From Clostridia bacterium (lineage in GTDB: Bacteria; Bacillota; Clostridia; Christensenellales; Aristaeellaceae): 64,000 nt of DNA. The notes under the pieces were generated by a model. It saw only the letters and a program-made list of their open reading frames with translations, had not been told where the DNA came from and did not search any database. Location of the stretch: NCBI GenBank assembly GCA_017547805.1, contig JAFYOR010000027.1, forward strand, positions 31,238-95,237, in the 5' to 3' direction. Both the position numbers and the translations under genes were made by a program. Shown here in pieces: positions 8,570-17,482 of this stretch (positions within the stretch are counted from its first letter, which is position 1; the number at the start of each line of letters is the position of its first letter).

Positions 8570-8968
8570 TCACGCGTCTTTCCGCTCGTCCTGATTGCGG
8601 AGAAGCGCGCAGAGCCTGCGCTTTTCGTCGATGCCGGATTCAATGACATACAGCCTTCCGCTCTCGCAGGCGGAATTGAACACCGACTGCGTCGTCGTCA
8701 GGATGCAGAAAATATTCTTGCTTGCGCGGGAGTTCATCCGCCTGAATACGACATCCGGCGGGACGAGTCCCTCTTTCTCGATCTTCTTGGCAAAGCGGCG
8801 ATAGGCCATATTGGCCTTGGCTTCGTCGTGAAAGACTTCCGGAGACAGGACAAGCGTGCAGATTCCCCGCTCGATCTGGCTGGACGTTTTGTAGCGTCCC
8901 TGCCATGGCTTGTCCTCCGGCCAGGCAATAATCTCAACGATTGCCCGATCGGTTTCGATTGTACGCAT
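8570..8968 (-). CDS. Uncharacterised 132-residue protein
   Basis: A soluble protein starting MRTIETDRAIVEIIAWPEDK; I see no catalytic motif, signal peptide or membrane segment and recognise no family. It has basic and aromatic residues throughout. I chose the ATG at 8968 because GGAGGGAAAGCCG precedes it; an in-frame GTG upstream lacks a ribosome site. A hairpin (AAGCCGGCA / TGCCGGCTT, 8990-9012) sits directly upstream of the Shine-Dalgarno sequence and could limit initiation. Confidence 0.7.
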   Translation of the reverse strand: MRTIETDRAIVEIIAWPEDKPWQGRYKTSSQIERGICTLVLSPEVFHDEAKANMAYRRFAKKIEKEGLVPPDVVFRRMNSRASKNIFCILTTTQSVFNSACESGRLYVIESGIDEKRRLCALLRNQDERKDA

Positions 8969-9220
8969 CGGCTTTCCCTCCCCTCGCACAAGCCGGCAGT
9001 TTGCCGGCTTTGGTAAGCTGTAAACACGGGTGAAGACAGAATACGACCATAATTATGATATCATATTCTTCCACTCCATGCAAGGGAGGGCGAATGCTTT
9101 TGCCGATTTTTCCTGATATTTTCGGTTTTTTATCGCATAGGAAATTGCGCGGAACCGCCCGCGTGCGCCATAGCGCATGTCATGCAGACTCTGGCGGATA
9201 TAGATGCGTGCACAGCCCGC

Positions 9221-10051
9221 TTATTTGATTTCCTGCGCGGCAGCGAGCGCGGCGATGCATCCTTCGCCCACGGCCTTGGCCACCTGCAGCGGAAGGCCCG
9301 TGCAGTCGCCCGCGGCAAAGACGCCCGGTATATTCGTGCGCATCTGGCGGTCGACGCGGATGAACGCGCCGCTTGCTGAAAGGCCGCTCATCAGCGCGGA
9401 AAGCGCCATCGCATCGCGGAAGATGAATACGCCGTCAAAGGGAATTTCCCTTCCCTGCGCAACGACGCCCCTCGCCCGATCATCGCCGAAGATGGCCTCG
9501 ACCTTCTCATCACAAACAATCACGCGCGGATCCAGCGCCTCTTCCTGTTTTCCAAAGAAGGTGACGCTCTGGCAAAGTCCTGCGAGGAAGTTTGCCTCGG
9601 ACACCGCCTCGTGTCCCTGCGCGACGACGGCGACGTGCTTGCCGCGGTAGAGCATCGCATCGCACGTGCCGCAGTAGGAAACGCCGCGCCCGAGGAACAT
9701 TTCCTCCCCGGGCAGGAGCTTGGGCTGCTTGGCGCCGGTGCACAAGATGACCTTCTTCGCCTCCACAAAGTCCGCACCGAGGGACAAACCGAAGCTTTCG
9801 CCCATGTCGATCACCTGATGAACGACGCCCGGACGCACCTGCGCGCCCATCGCCAGCGCCTGATCGCGCATAATGGAAAGCATTTCTTCGCCGGAAATGT
9901 CCGGCATGCCGGGATAGTTTTCGATTTTCTCCGCCTTCGCCAGCCAGCCTGTATGCTGACCGATGACGACGACAGACTTATCCCGCTTGCGCGCGTTGAT
10001 GGCCGCGCTGTATCCCGCCGGCCCCGCGCCGACAACGACAATATCAAACAT
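9221..10051 (-). CDS. Thioredoxin-reductase-like flavoprotein lacking NADPH motifs (FFTR/DFTR-like)
   Basis: A 276-residue FAD protein with the TrxR fold: N-terminal VVVGAGPAGYSAA, redox CGTC (Cys127/Cys130) and C-terminal FAD motif VFAAGDC. In NADPH-dependent TrxR the segment after the CxxC has a GxGxxA motif and then HRRxxxR; here these read AVVAQGHEAVSEA and TFFGKQEEALDP, so both are missing. It is also about 35 residues shorter than usual. Those traits match the clostridial flavin thioredoxin reductases that take electrons from ferredoxin (FFTR) or whose donor is unknown (DFTR). It lies 14 bp after the GH65 gene, in one operon. Family assignment firm; donor inferred. Confidence 0.8.
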   Translation of the reverse strand: MFDIVVVGAGPAGYSAAINARKRDKSVVVIGQHTGWLAKAEKIENYPGMPDISGEEMLSIMRDQALAMGAQVRPGVVHQVIDMGESFGLSLGADFVEAKKVILCTGAKQPKLLPGEEMFLGRGVSYCGTCDAMLYRGKHVAVVAQGHEAVSEANFLAGLCQSVTFFGKQEEALDPRVIVCDEKVEAIFGDDRARGVVAQGREIPFDGVFIFRDAMALSALMSGLSASGAFIRVDRQMRTNIPGVFAAGDCTGLPLQVAKAVGEGCIAALAAAQEIK

Positions 10052-10065
10052 CCAATTTCTCCTGC

Positions 10066-12321
10066 TTATTCTCCCAACGTCACAGTTTCTCCGTCGACCG
10101 TCACATCGAGCTTTTCTCCGTCAAGCAGCTCAAGCGTCGTGCCGTCAAGATCGACGGTCACGGCGATCAGCCTGCCGCGATAGACGATCTTGAAGCTGTA
10201 ACCGTTCCAGCCGTCTGGCAGCTGCGGACTGAAGGAGAGATGGCCGCCGACGGTGCGCATGCCGGCAAAGCCCTGCACGATGGACAGCCAGCTGCCCGCC
10301 ATGGACGTGATGTGCAGTCCGTCGCCGGTATCGTTGTTGATGTTGTCAAGATCCAGACGCGCCGTGCGGGCGTAAAGCTCCTGCGCCTTGTCAAGGCGGC
10401 CGATGGACGCGGCAAGGATGCTGTGCACGCAGGGAGAAAGGCTGGATTCATGCACGGTCATCGGCTCGTAGAAGTCAAAGTGGCGGCGGATCGTCTCTTT
10501 ATCGTACAGGTGCTCAAGGAAGTAAAGTCCCTGCAGCGTATCCGCCTGCTTGATGAAGCAGGAACGGAGAATCCTGTCCCAGCTCCATTTCTGGTTGAGC
10601 GGACGGTCTTCATCCGCCAGCTCGTCCGCCCGCATGAGGTCCTTGTCAAGGAAGGTGTCGTGCTGAACGTAAATATCAAGCTCCTCATCGTAGGGCAGAT
10701 ACATCTTTTCGCTGATCTCGCGGAATCTGCGCAGCTCCTCCGCCGAGACGCCCAGCTGCTGCGCCTTTTCCCGGGGGATGATCATCAGCTGCTCCGCAGT
10801 ATAGGCAAGCACCCACGCCGCCATGCGGTTGGTGTACCAGTTATTATTGACGTTGTTTTCGTATTCATTCGGGCCGGTGACGCCGTGGATCATGTAGACG
10901 TCCTTTTTCTGATGATAATGCACGCGGCCCGCCCAGAAGCGCGCGATGCCCAGCAGCACGTCGATGCCGTACCGATCGAGATAATCGCGTTTTCCGGAAT
11001 ACTGGGTGTACGCAAAAATCGCATACGCGATGGCGCTGTTTCTGTGAATCTCCTCAAAGGTGATTTCCCACTCGTTGTGGCACTCCACGCCGGTGAAGGT
11101 GACCATGGGATACAGCGCGCCGGGCAGTCCCTGCTGGCGCGCGTTGTGATACGCGCCGTCCAGCTGCAGCCAGCGGTATTTGAGCAGACTTTCCGCCACT
11201 TCCTCGCCTGCGATGGCGGTGTACATCGGCAGGCAGTAGGCCTCCGTATCCCAATAAGTCGCGCCGCCGTATTTTTCGCCGGTAAATCCCTTGGGGCCGA
11301 TGTTCAGCCGCGCATCCTCCCCATAATACGTGGAAAAAAGCTGGAAAATGTTGAAGCGGATGCCCTGCTGGGCGGCAACGTCGCCATCGATGACCACGTC
11401 CGCCTTCTCCCAGCGGCGCGCCCATGCGCGTTCCTGCTCGCGCAGAAGCGCGTCATAGCCCATCGCCTGCGCAAGCATGACGCCGTCCACGGCGCACAGG
11501 GCAAGCGCCTCCTCGCTGTGGTCGCGGCTGGTCGTCACGGCGACGAATTTATCGCAGCCGACGGTTTCGCCCGCCTGCGCGTCAAAGACAAACTTGCGCT
11601 GGACAAACGCTGTATCAACGCTCGTCTTGTTCTTCTTTGCCTTGCCAAAGGAGGACGCCGCCATCGCGCCGACGACGGCAAAGCGCGGCGTGTTAAACGG
11701 ATTTTCCTTCGTGCGCACGGATACGCTCATCACGTCGTTTTCGTATTCCCGCTCCCCTTCAAAGAGCCAGAATGTCTCCTCGTAGTTCGCGTCCTCATTG
11801 CGCACGTCCGCGTCAATCGCCGGAAGGAGCGCGATCTTACAGTCATAATCCGCCTTCACGCGGCAGCGCATCGCCATAATCTCCTGACGGGCGATGGAGA
11901 CAAAGCGCTCAAAGAACACCTTCACCGTGCCCTTTTCCCGGCGGATGACAAATTCGCGGGAGAGCACGCCGCGCTGCATATCCAGCACTCGGGTAAAGCT
12001 GACAACATCATCCTCGTTCAGGTCGATATCCTCCCTGTCGATGCGCACGCGCAGGGAGATGATATTCATTGCATTGATGACCTTGCCAAAGTACGCCGGA
12101 TAACCGTTTTTCCACCAGCCCACGCGCGTCTTATCCGGGAACCAGACGCCGGCAAGATACGTGCCGCGATGACTGTCGCCGGAATATCGTTCCTCGAAAT
12201 TGCCGCGCATGCCCATGTGACCATTGCCGATGGAGGTCATGGATTCGCTCAGGCGCATGTCTTCGCGGTGAAGCTCCGTTTCAATCAGCTTAAACGGATC
12301 AAGAGAAAAAATGGTTTTCAT
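10066..12321 (-). CDS. Glycoside hydrolase family 65 disaccharide phosphorylase
   Basis: A 751-residue GH65 protein: N-terminal beta-sandwich (about 1-290), linker, (alpha/alpha)6 catalytic barrel and small C-terminal sheet. The general acid is Glu486 in TGPNEYENN, and GATYWDTEAYCLPMY is the substrate-site block. GH65 enzymes phosphorolyse alpha-glucosides such as maltose, trehalose, kojibiose or nigerose to beta-glucose-1-phosphate plus a sugar; the specificity is not readable here. No beta-phosphoglucomutase is adjacent, unlike many maltose phosphorylase operons. Start at 12321 is the first ATG. It is followed by the thioredoxin-reductase-like gene. Confidence 0.88.
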   Translation of the reverse strand: MKTIFSLDPFKLIETELHREDMRLSESMTSIGNGHMGMRGNFEERYSGDSHRGTYLAGVWFPDKTRVGWWKNGYPAYFGKVINAMNIISLRVRIDREDIDLNEDDVVSFTRVLDMQRGVLSREFVIRREKGTVKVFFERFVSIARQEIMAMRCRVKADYDCKIALLPAIDADVRNEDANYEETFWLFEGEREYENDVMSVSVRTKENPFNTPRFAVVGAMAASSFGKAKKNKTSVDTAFVQRKFVFDAQAGETVGCDKFVAVTTSRDHSEEALALCAVDGVMLAQAMGYDALLREQERAWARRWEKADVVIDGDVAAQQGIRFNIFQLFSTYYGEDARLNIGPKGFTGEKYGGATYWDTEAYCLPMYTAIAGEEVAESLLKYRWLQLDGAYHNARQQGLPGALYPMVTFTGVECHNEWEITFEEIHRNSAIAYAIFAYTQYSGKRDYLDRYGIDVLLGIARFWAGRVHYHQKKDVYMIHGVTGPNEYENNVNNNWYTNRMAAWVLAYTAEQLMIIPREKAQQLGVSAEELRRFREISEKMYLPYDEELDIYVQHDTFLDKDLMRADELADEDRPLNQKWSWDRILRSCFIKQADTLQGLYFLEHLYDKETIRRHFDFYEPMTVHESSLSPCVHSILAASIGRLDKAQELYARTARLDLDNINNDTGDGLHITSMAGSWLSIVQGFAGMRTVGGHLSFSPQLPDGWNGYSFKIVYRGRLIAVTVDLDGTTLELLDGEKLDVTVDGETVTLGE

Positions 12322-12359
12322 ATCAATGCCTCAACCTTTCGTGAGATGGGTGTGTTATT

Positions 12360-12581
12360 TACAGGGTTATGTCCGCCTGCGGGCGGGGACCTTATCCGTC
12401 TGTGTTGTGGTTTTAAGTAAGATTGTATACCATTGTGTTTTTCGGCAAAGCGCACATCAAGCCTTCCCCTCTGGGGAAGGTGGCAGCCCGTAGGGCTGAC
12501 GGATGAGGTTTTCTGCCCGTGCAATCCCATTAAAGCCGCAGCGAAGCATAGCGGGTGTGGGCACAGCCCACACAGCCCGCC
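12360..12581. repeat. Composite repeat: MITE-like end plus one hairpin unit
   Basis: 12380-12510 carries the same CCTTCCCC...GACGGATGAGG end as 6825-7035 (AAGCCTTCCCCTCTGGGGAAGG, then GCAGCCCGTAGGGCTGACGGATGAGG). 12520-12580 contains one unit of the GTGGGCTGTGCCCAC hairpin family in minus orientation. Together they fill most of the gap between the GH65 and YhcH-family genes. Confidence 0.65.
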
Positions 12582-12587
12582 GATTCC

Positions 12588-12614
12588 AAAAAAGCCGCAG
12601 ATTCCTGCGGCTTT
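12588..12614 (-). terminator. Intrinsic terminator of the YhcH-family gene
   Basis: AAAGCCGCAG / CTGCGGCTTT stem with a four-base loop; on the minus strand it runs into TTTTTT, immediately after the stop codon at 12618. Confidence 0.85.
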
Positions 12615-12617
12615 ATA

Positions 12618-13061
12618 TTACTCGATGACCGGGATTTTCACGACAACCTTGCGGTAATGCTTGGGAAATTCATTGTGCGCGCCAGCCTTGTGACCATCGC
12701 TGGGGAACATGATGTAGAACATGCCCGGACGGATCGACAATGCGGTAGATTTGCCGGAATACATGTACAGATCGCGCTCCTCGTCCTCGCTGACGGGATT
12801 GAGTTCCTGAATATGCGCCCAGCCCATGCGCTCGCCGCCGGAAAGACAGTACTGCAGATCGATATACTTCTTATGCGCTTCCAGATTCAGCTCGTTGATC
12901 TGCGTGGTCTCGCCCTCGTGGATGGAGGCAAACAGACCGTTTTCCAGCTCGTAACGGCCGGGCTCCAGATCCGCAGCCTCGGCAAGGAAGGCAAAGGCGA
13001 TTTCCATATCGGGATGGAGCGGATAATAGCGCTCCTGTTCTTCAATGCGATCGATGACCAT
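12618..13061 (-). CDS. YhcH/YjgK/YiaL family protein (DUF386)
   Basis: A 147-residue cupin-like protein of the YhcH/YiaL/EbgC family. Conserved features are the LYxxG-like core, QYCLSGGERMGWA, SIRPGMFYIMFPSDGHKAG (metal-binding His/Asp block) and KVVVKIPV at the C-terminus. Members act in sialic acid or acidic-sugar catabolism, probably as sugar anomerases. ATG at 13061 is preferred over a TTG two codons upstream; AAGGAGA precedes both. It stands alone with its own terminator. Confidence 0.85.
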   Translation of the reverse strand: MVIDRIEEQERYYPLHPDMEIAFAFLAEAADLEPGRYELENGLFASIHEGETTQINELNLEAHKKYIDLQYCLSGGERMGWAHIQELNPVSEDEERDLYMYSGKSTALSIRPGMFYIMFPSDGHKAGAHNEFPKHYRKVVVKIPVIE

Positions 13062-13220
13062 GAACAAACAATCTCCTTTTCAGCGATGGAAAACAGCTCC
13101 ATCGATAATCCGCAGCCGCGTTGTTTTTTCCTGAAAACGTATCGCGCTGCAGCTGTAAATTCCATTATAAGGGATGCGGAAAATTCCGTCAAGCAAGTGC
13201 GCGGCGAAATGCCGCAGGCA

Positions 13221-14270
13221 TTATTTGAGATAGACCGGCTCATACTGCGCAGCGAACGCATCCACCGCCTCGCGGATGCGCTGGCTGCCCTGCTGCATCT
13301 GCTCCACGCTGGTGATGCGGCTTTCTCCCGCCGCCATCGCGCGCATGATGTTATCGCTCATCTTTTCGCTGTGGTGGGAATAGTCAAAATACTCGTCAAG
13401 ATCGGTAATCCACTCGATGCGCGAGGAATAATCGTAGATTTCCACGTTCTCGCAGTCAAGCAGGAGCTCGCACACTCGCGCACGGGAACGGAACTGCTGC
13501 TCGGACAATCCGCCGCGCGTAAAGTGATACCAGTATCCCACGGAATACGGCGGCATGTAGATCTTGAACGTCGTGTCGGGATGGGCGAGGATATGCGCCT
13601 TGAGATGGCGCTCGATATTTTCCGTCGAGCGGGACAGGCGGTATTCCGCGTCCGTCATCTCTCCCTGCGCGCGCCAGGTTACGGTATCAAACACGCTCTG
13701 CGCAGCGAAGGTTACGTCCGTCCATTTGTACATGTCATCGCGCTTGCTTGCCGTGGATTTTGAGATATTTTTGAGCATCTTCGGAATTTTGACGAGCAGC
13801 ACGTCGCGGTTGAAGAGATAATTCACATCGTCCATCAGGCTGTCGTTCCACAGGTATTCAACGATTTCCTCCATGTCATCCGGCGGTCCCATGAGGCTGT
13901 AGGCGTCCACGGCGAGGATGGCCAGCTTAAGATCCGGCTTTATATCCAGCACATGGGAAAGCTGCCAGCCCATCTGCGCGGTGTGCGATCCGCGCATGGG
14001 CAGCTTGACCGAGGAGACGCCGAAGCATTCGTCGATCACCGACGGGTTGCTCATTTCCACCATCGACGTGCCCAGAATCACCGCATCGTAATCATAGGAT
14101 TTGGCGATGCCGGGATTGTTGTAGCTTTCCTGATCGTAGAGCGGAAGAATACGGGATTCCCGGTATTGCTCAAACGGATCAACGATATATACAAGCGCCG
14201 CGCAAAAAAAGAGCGCCGACATGCAGACAATCAGCGTAATCAACGACCAGCGCTTTGCTGTTTTCATCAT
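13221..14270 (-). CDS. Membrane-anchored SGNH/DltD-like protein
   Basis: A 349-residue protein with one N-terminal signal-anchor helix (about residues 8-28) and a large extracytoplasmic domain. YDAVILGTSMVEMSNPS (GTSM resembling the block I GDS/GTS of SGNH hydrolases) and FDYSHHSEKMSDNIM (terminal block V Asp-x-x-His) suggest an SGNH acyl-esterase or acyltransferase of the kind found next to wall polymer genes. The ATG at 14270 follows GGAGGAATGATTTC; the longer reading frame is unsupported. Substrate unknown; the exact SGNH assignment is moderate. Confidence 0.7.
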   Translation of the reverse strand: MMKTAKRWSLITLIVCMSALFFCAALVYIVDPFEQYRESRILPLYDQESYNNPGIAKSYDYDAVILGTSMVEMSNPSVIDECFGVSSVKLPMRGSHTAQMGWQLSHVLDIKPDLKLAILAVDAYSLMGPPDDMEEIVEYLWNDSLMDDVNYLFNRDVLLVKIPKMLKNISKSTASKRDDMYKWTDVTFAAQSVFDTVTWRAQGEMTDAEYRLSRSTENIERHLKAHILAHPDTTFKIYMPPYSVGYWYHFTRGGLSEQQFRSRARVCELLLDCENVEIYDYSSRIEWITDLDEYFDYSHHSEKMSDNIMRAMAAGESRITSVEQMQQGSQRIREAVDAFAAQYEPVYLK

Positions 14271-14433
14271 GAAATCATTCCTCCGGAATCCTGCGGATAA
14301 CGGTTTCAGTTTACGTGCTTTTTTCTGTCCTGTCAAGTGTGCGTGTCAAGGGCATTCTCTCAAAAACCTCCGCATGCCGGCATTGAATCTGCGCACAATT
14401 TCTGCTATCATGTCAATAAGCTGGCAAGCTGCC

Positions 14434-14510
14434 GGCGGCATTTCCGACAAAGCGCCGCAAATACCAAACTCCGGCGCACGAGGCCGGTATTCTGAGATAC
14501 AATTTACATC
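14434..14510 (+). repeat. 76 bp dispersed repeat, copy B
   Basis: Matches the reverse complement of 5881-5956: GGCATTTCCGACAAAGC, GCGCACGAGGCCGGTATTCT and TTTACAT in order. It ends 35 bp upstream of sdaAB and contains TACAAT, which could serve as a -10 element, although no good -35 is visible. Confidence 0.7.
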
Positions 14511-14544
14511 ATAAAAAACTCCGCCTGAGCAAGGGAGGTTCTTC

Positions 14545-15210
14545 ATGAATCTGTTTGATATTCTCGGCCCGGTGATGGTCGGTCCGAGTTCCTCGCATAC
14601 CGCCGGCGCGGTGCGCATCGGCCGCATCGGCCGCAGGCTTCTTGGCGAAGGCACGCCCGTGAGCGCGAAGATCGAGCTTTCCGGCTCCTTCGCCGCCACA
14701 GGACAGGGCCACGGCACCGACCGCGCGCTCATCGCCGGCCTGCTTGGCATGCAGCCGGATGACGAGCGCATCGCCGTGAGCTTTGACGCAGCGAAGGAAA
14801 AGGGCATGACATTTGCCTTTTCCCGCGTCAATCTCTCCGGCGAGCATCCCAACACCGCGCGGCTGACGCTTGAAGGCAAGTGCGGCGGCCATCTGTGCGT
14901 GACGGCCTCCTCGCTGGGCGGCGGACGCATCGAGGTGGTGGAGATGAACGGCCTTCGGGCGAAGTTCTCCGGCGATCTGCCCACGCTCATCGTGCAGAAC
15001 GAAGACAAGCCCGGTCACGTCGGCGAGGTGGCGACGATGCTCTATAAGCGCGGCATCAATCTGGCGACGATGCGCCTTTACCGCGATTTTCCCGGCGGCA
15101 GCGCCGTTATGATCATCGAAACCGACAAAGCCGTTCCCAAAGACGGTCTTGATGAGCTGCGCGCAAGGGAAGGCATTCTTGCGGTCAAGTTCATCAACAC
15201 CGAAGGCTGA
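14545..15210 (+). CDS. sdaAB: L-serine dehydratase, iron-sulfur type, beta subunit
   Basis: A 221-residue beta chain of the oxygen-labile [4Fe-4S] L-serine dehydratase that deaminates serine to pyruvate and ammonia. The N-terminal SDH beta domain begins NLFDILGPVMVGPSSSHTAGA, with the conserved SSSHTAG block, and an ACT domain occupies about residues 148-221 (TLIVQNEDKPGHVGEVA). AAGGGAGG precedes the ATG. It is 18 bp from the alpha-subunit gene, forming a two-gene operon closed by a bidirectional terminator. Confidence 0.95.
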   Translation: MNLFDILGPVMVGPSSSHTAGAVRIGRIGRRLLGEGTPVSAKIELSGSFAATGQGHGTDRALIAGLLGMQPDDERIAVSFDAAKEKGMTFAFSRVNLSGEHPNTARLTLEGKCGGHLCVTASSLGGGRIEVVEMNGLRAKFSGDLPTLIVQNEDKPGHVGEVATMLYKRGINLATMRLYRDFPGGSAVMIIETDKAVPKDGLDELRAREGILAVKFINTEG

Positions 15211-15228
15211 GTCACAGGAGGAATTTTC

Positions 15229-16098
15229 ATGGCCATCGAATCATTGAGCGCATTGATGAAAGCGGGAGAAACCCGCGATCTCTTTGACGTCGTTATCGAC
15301 AGCGACTGCATCGACCGCGGCACAAACCGGGAGGAATCCTTTACCCGGATGGGCGCGCTGTACGCCGCCATCCGCCGCGCGAAGGAGGGCTATGATCCTG
15401 CGCTGCGCTCGCGCAGCGGCATGGTTGGCGGCGAGGGCGCAAAGATGCGCGAATACCTCAAAAACAGCAAGACCATCTCCGGCGACTACGCGGCGAAGGT
15501 CATCGCGCAGGCGCTTGAAATGGGCGAAAGCAACGCCTGCATGAAATGCATCGTCGCCGCGCCGACGGCGGGCAGCTGCGGCGTGCTGCCGGCGGCGCTG
15601 CTGCCGTATCAGGAGAGAGAAAACCTGAGCGACGAGCAGATGATCCGCGCGCTGTATATCGCCGGCGCCATCGGTCAGGTTGTGGCAAAGAAGGCGTCCA
15701 TCGCCGGTGCGGCGGGCGGCTGTCAGGCGGAAATCGGCACGGCAAGCGCCATGGCTGCCGGCGCGCTGTGTTATCTGGCCGGCGGCAGCGCCGACGCCGT
15801 CTGCCATGCGTCCGCCATCGCCATCAAGAGCCTGCTGGGGCTTGTCTGTGATCCGATCGCCGGTCTGGTGGAGGTTCCCTGCGTCAAGCGCAACGCCGCC
15901 GGCGCGCTGATTGCCATGTCCAGCGCGGATATGGCGCTGGCGGGCATCCGCTCCGCCGTGCCGCCGGACGAGGTGATCGACGCCATGCGCGAGGTCGGCG
16001 ACAAGATGGACGTCTCCCTGCGCGAAACGGGCATGGGCGGCGTCGCCGCCACGCCGTTTGGCCAGATGATCAGCGAAAAGATGAGCGGAGGACAGTAA
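15229..16098 (+). CDS. sdaAA: L-serine dehydratase, iron-sulfur type, alpha subunit
   Basis: A 289-residue alpha chain carrying the cluster ligands: CMKCIVAAPTAGSCGVLPAAL near residue 104-124 supplies cysteines, and a further Cys lies in VCDPIAGLVEVPCVKRNA. The glycine- and alanine-rich AGGCQAEIGTASAMAAG block is typical of the family. It pairs with SdaAB to form the heterodimer found in Clostridia. RBS AGGAGG lies before the ATG. Confidence 0.95.
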   Translation: MAIESLSALMKAGETRDLFDVVIDSDCIDRGTNREESFTRMGALYAAIRRAKEGYDPALRSRSGMVGGEGAKMREYLKNSKTISGDYAAKVIAQALEMGESNACMKCIVAAPTAGSCGVLPAALLPYQERENLSDEQMIRALYIAGAIGQVVAKKASIAGAAGGCQAEIGTASAMAAGALCYLAGGSADAVCHASAIAIKSLLGLVCDPIAGLVEVPCVKRNAAGALIAMSSADMALAGIRSAVPPDEVIDAMREVGDKMDVSLRETGMGGVAATPFGQMISEKMSGGQ

Positions 16099-16137
16099 TA
16101 TTTCATAAGGCTGCATTTTTGCAGCTTCATAAGATGA

Positions 16138-16177
16138 AAACAACCCCGGAAATGATCCGTCATTTCCGGGGTTGTTT
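16138..16177. terminator. Bidirectional terminator between sdaAA and the TRIC gene
   Basis: An 18 bp perfect stem (AAACAACCCCGGAAATGA and its complement) with a TCCG loop and A/T runs on both sides, between convergent genes. Confidence 0.95.
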
Positions 16178-16195
16178 AAGCTGTATTGGTTCTTT

Positions 16196-16840
16196 TCAGA
16201 TCGCCCGCGGCAGGTTCCATTTGTAATGTATCGCCAGCATCCGCAGCACAAACGTCACCAGCCAGCCCGCGCTGTAGGAAACCGTGCTGGTCATGCCGGC
16301 ATTGGTCAGCAGATAGAACGTCAGCGCGCCGGCCATCGCCGCGACGGCATAGATGTGCTTTTTGAGCACAAAGGGCATCTCCTGAATCATGATATCGCGC
16401 AGCATGCCGCCGCCGATGCCTGTGACCGTGCCGAGGGAAACGACGAGCAGCAGGTTATCCGCAAAGCCCGCCTCCATGCCGATGCTGGCTCCCGACACGG
16501 CAAACACGCCAAGACCTATGGCGTCAAACACGCAGTTGATGTGCTCGATCTCCTTTTCCATGCGGATATAGCGTTCCTTGAAAATCCGCGCAATGACAAA
16601 CACCACCACAGCGCAGAAAGCGGCAAGGAGCACATACCGTCCGTTTGAAAACATCCTCGGCGGAAAATAACCGATGAGGATATCGCGCACCGTGCCGCCG
16701 CCCAGCGCTGTGAACACCGCCAGAAGGATCACGCCGAAGATATCCGTCCGCTTGTCAATGGCGATCATCGCGCCGGAGATGGCAAACGCTGCCGTGCCGA
16801 TCCATTCGCCGACGAGAAAAAACTGATCAAATGTCAGCAT
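16196..16840 (-). CDS. UPF0126 / TRIC family membrane protein
   Basis: A 214-residue protein with seven hydrophobic helices made of two repeated halves. FAISGAMIAIDKRTDIFGVILLA and TALGGGTVRDILIG in the first half are echoed by FAVSGASIGMEAG and TGIGGGMLRDIM in the second: this is the tandem TRIC/YicG pattern with GGGxxRD kinks. Members form trimeric cation channels; some (YicG) have been linked to glycine uptake. RBS GGAGGAG precedes the ATG, which overlaps the HD gene by 14 bp. Confidence 0.88.
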   Translation of the reverse strand: MLTFDQFFLVGEWIGTAAFAISGAMIAIDKRTDIFGVILLAVFTALGGGTVRDILIGYFPPRMFSNGRYVLLAAFCAVVVFVIARIFKERYIRMEKEIEHINCVFDAIGLGVFAVSGASIGMEAGFADNLLLVVSLGTVTGIGGGMLRDIMIQEMPFVLKKHIYAVAAMAGALTFYLLTNAGMTSTVSYSAGWLVTFVLRMLAIHYKWNLPRAI

Positions 16841-17471
16841 GGGTTTCTCCTCCGTCTTCCCGCGCTGCGCAGGAAGCCATGTACTTTTTAAGCCGGTCTG
16901 TGATGTATGTTTCCTCCGGAATTGTGTCTTCCGTCGGTGTTCCCTTTCCGCGCGAATCGCACAGGCTCAAAAGCACCAGATCCTGCGGACAAACGCTCTC
17001 CCGGAAGAGCCTGTTGGTCGCCTTTGTGCCGGCTTTTCCGTAAAAGCAGGTATGCACGCGCATGTGCATTGCACACATGTTCACGCAGTAATCAACCGTC
17101 TCTTCATCCGCGCCGAGGGTATTGAGCATCCTGCGCACGATGCCCCTTCCCGTCCGCTCATGCCCGATGGCCTGCCATGTGCCCTTCTCTTCATTGAATT
17201 TGGTGGACGGCTTTTTGCCCAGATCGTGCGTGAGCGCGGCGAGCATGAAGGCAAACGGACGCTCCGCCTGATCGCGCACGGCAGCCGCCTCGTCAACAAC
17301 CATCATCGTGTGCACAAACGCGTCGCCCTCGGGATGGTATTTGTGGTTCTGCTCAACGCCGATCAGATCATACAGCGCGGCAAGCGGCGCTCTTTCCTGC
17401 ATCGCCAGCGAAACAAAAAACTGACTCGGCCTTTCCATGGTCATCAATGCCGTTTCAATCCGTTTGAGCAT
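16827..17471 (-). CDS. HD-domain phosphohydrolase (CCA-adding-like HD module)
   Basis: A 214-residue stand-alone HD protein. KYHPEGDAFVHTMMVVDEAA supplies the first His, LAALTHDLGKKPST the HD pair and IGHERTGRGIVRRML the following His, as in the HD module at the C-terminus of bacterial tRNA nucleotidyltransferases; the polymerase head is absent. It probably has metal-dependent phosphohydrolase activity on nucleotides or RNA 2',3'-ends. ACGGAGG lies before the ATG. It sits mid-operon between a 75-residue protein and the TRIC gene. Confidence 0.82.
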   Translation of the reverse strand: MLKRIETALMTMERPSQFFVSLAMQERAPLAALYDLIGVEQNHKYHPEGDAFVHTMMVVDEAAAVRDQAERPFAFMLAALTHDLGKKPSTKFNEEKGTWQAIGHERTGRGIVRRMLNTLGADEETVDYCVNMCAMHMRVHTCFYGKAGTKATNRLFRESVCPQDLVLLSLCDSRGKGTPTEDTIPEETYITDRLKKYMASCAAREDGGETHADI

Positions 17472-17482
17472 ATGCGCCTCCG

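Noticed and set aside
10240-12420. A 726-codon plus-strand open frame
   Set aside because: Shadow of the GH65 gene; composition dominated by Arg/Ala/His with no domain.
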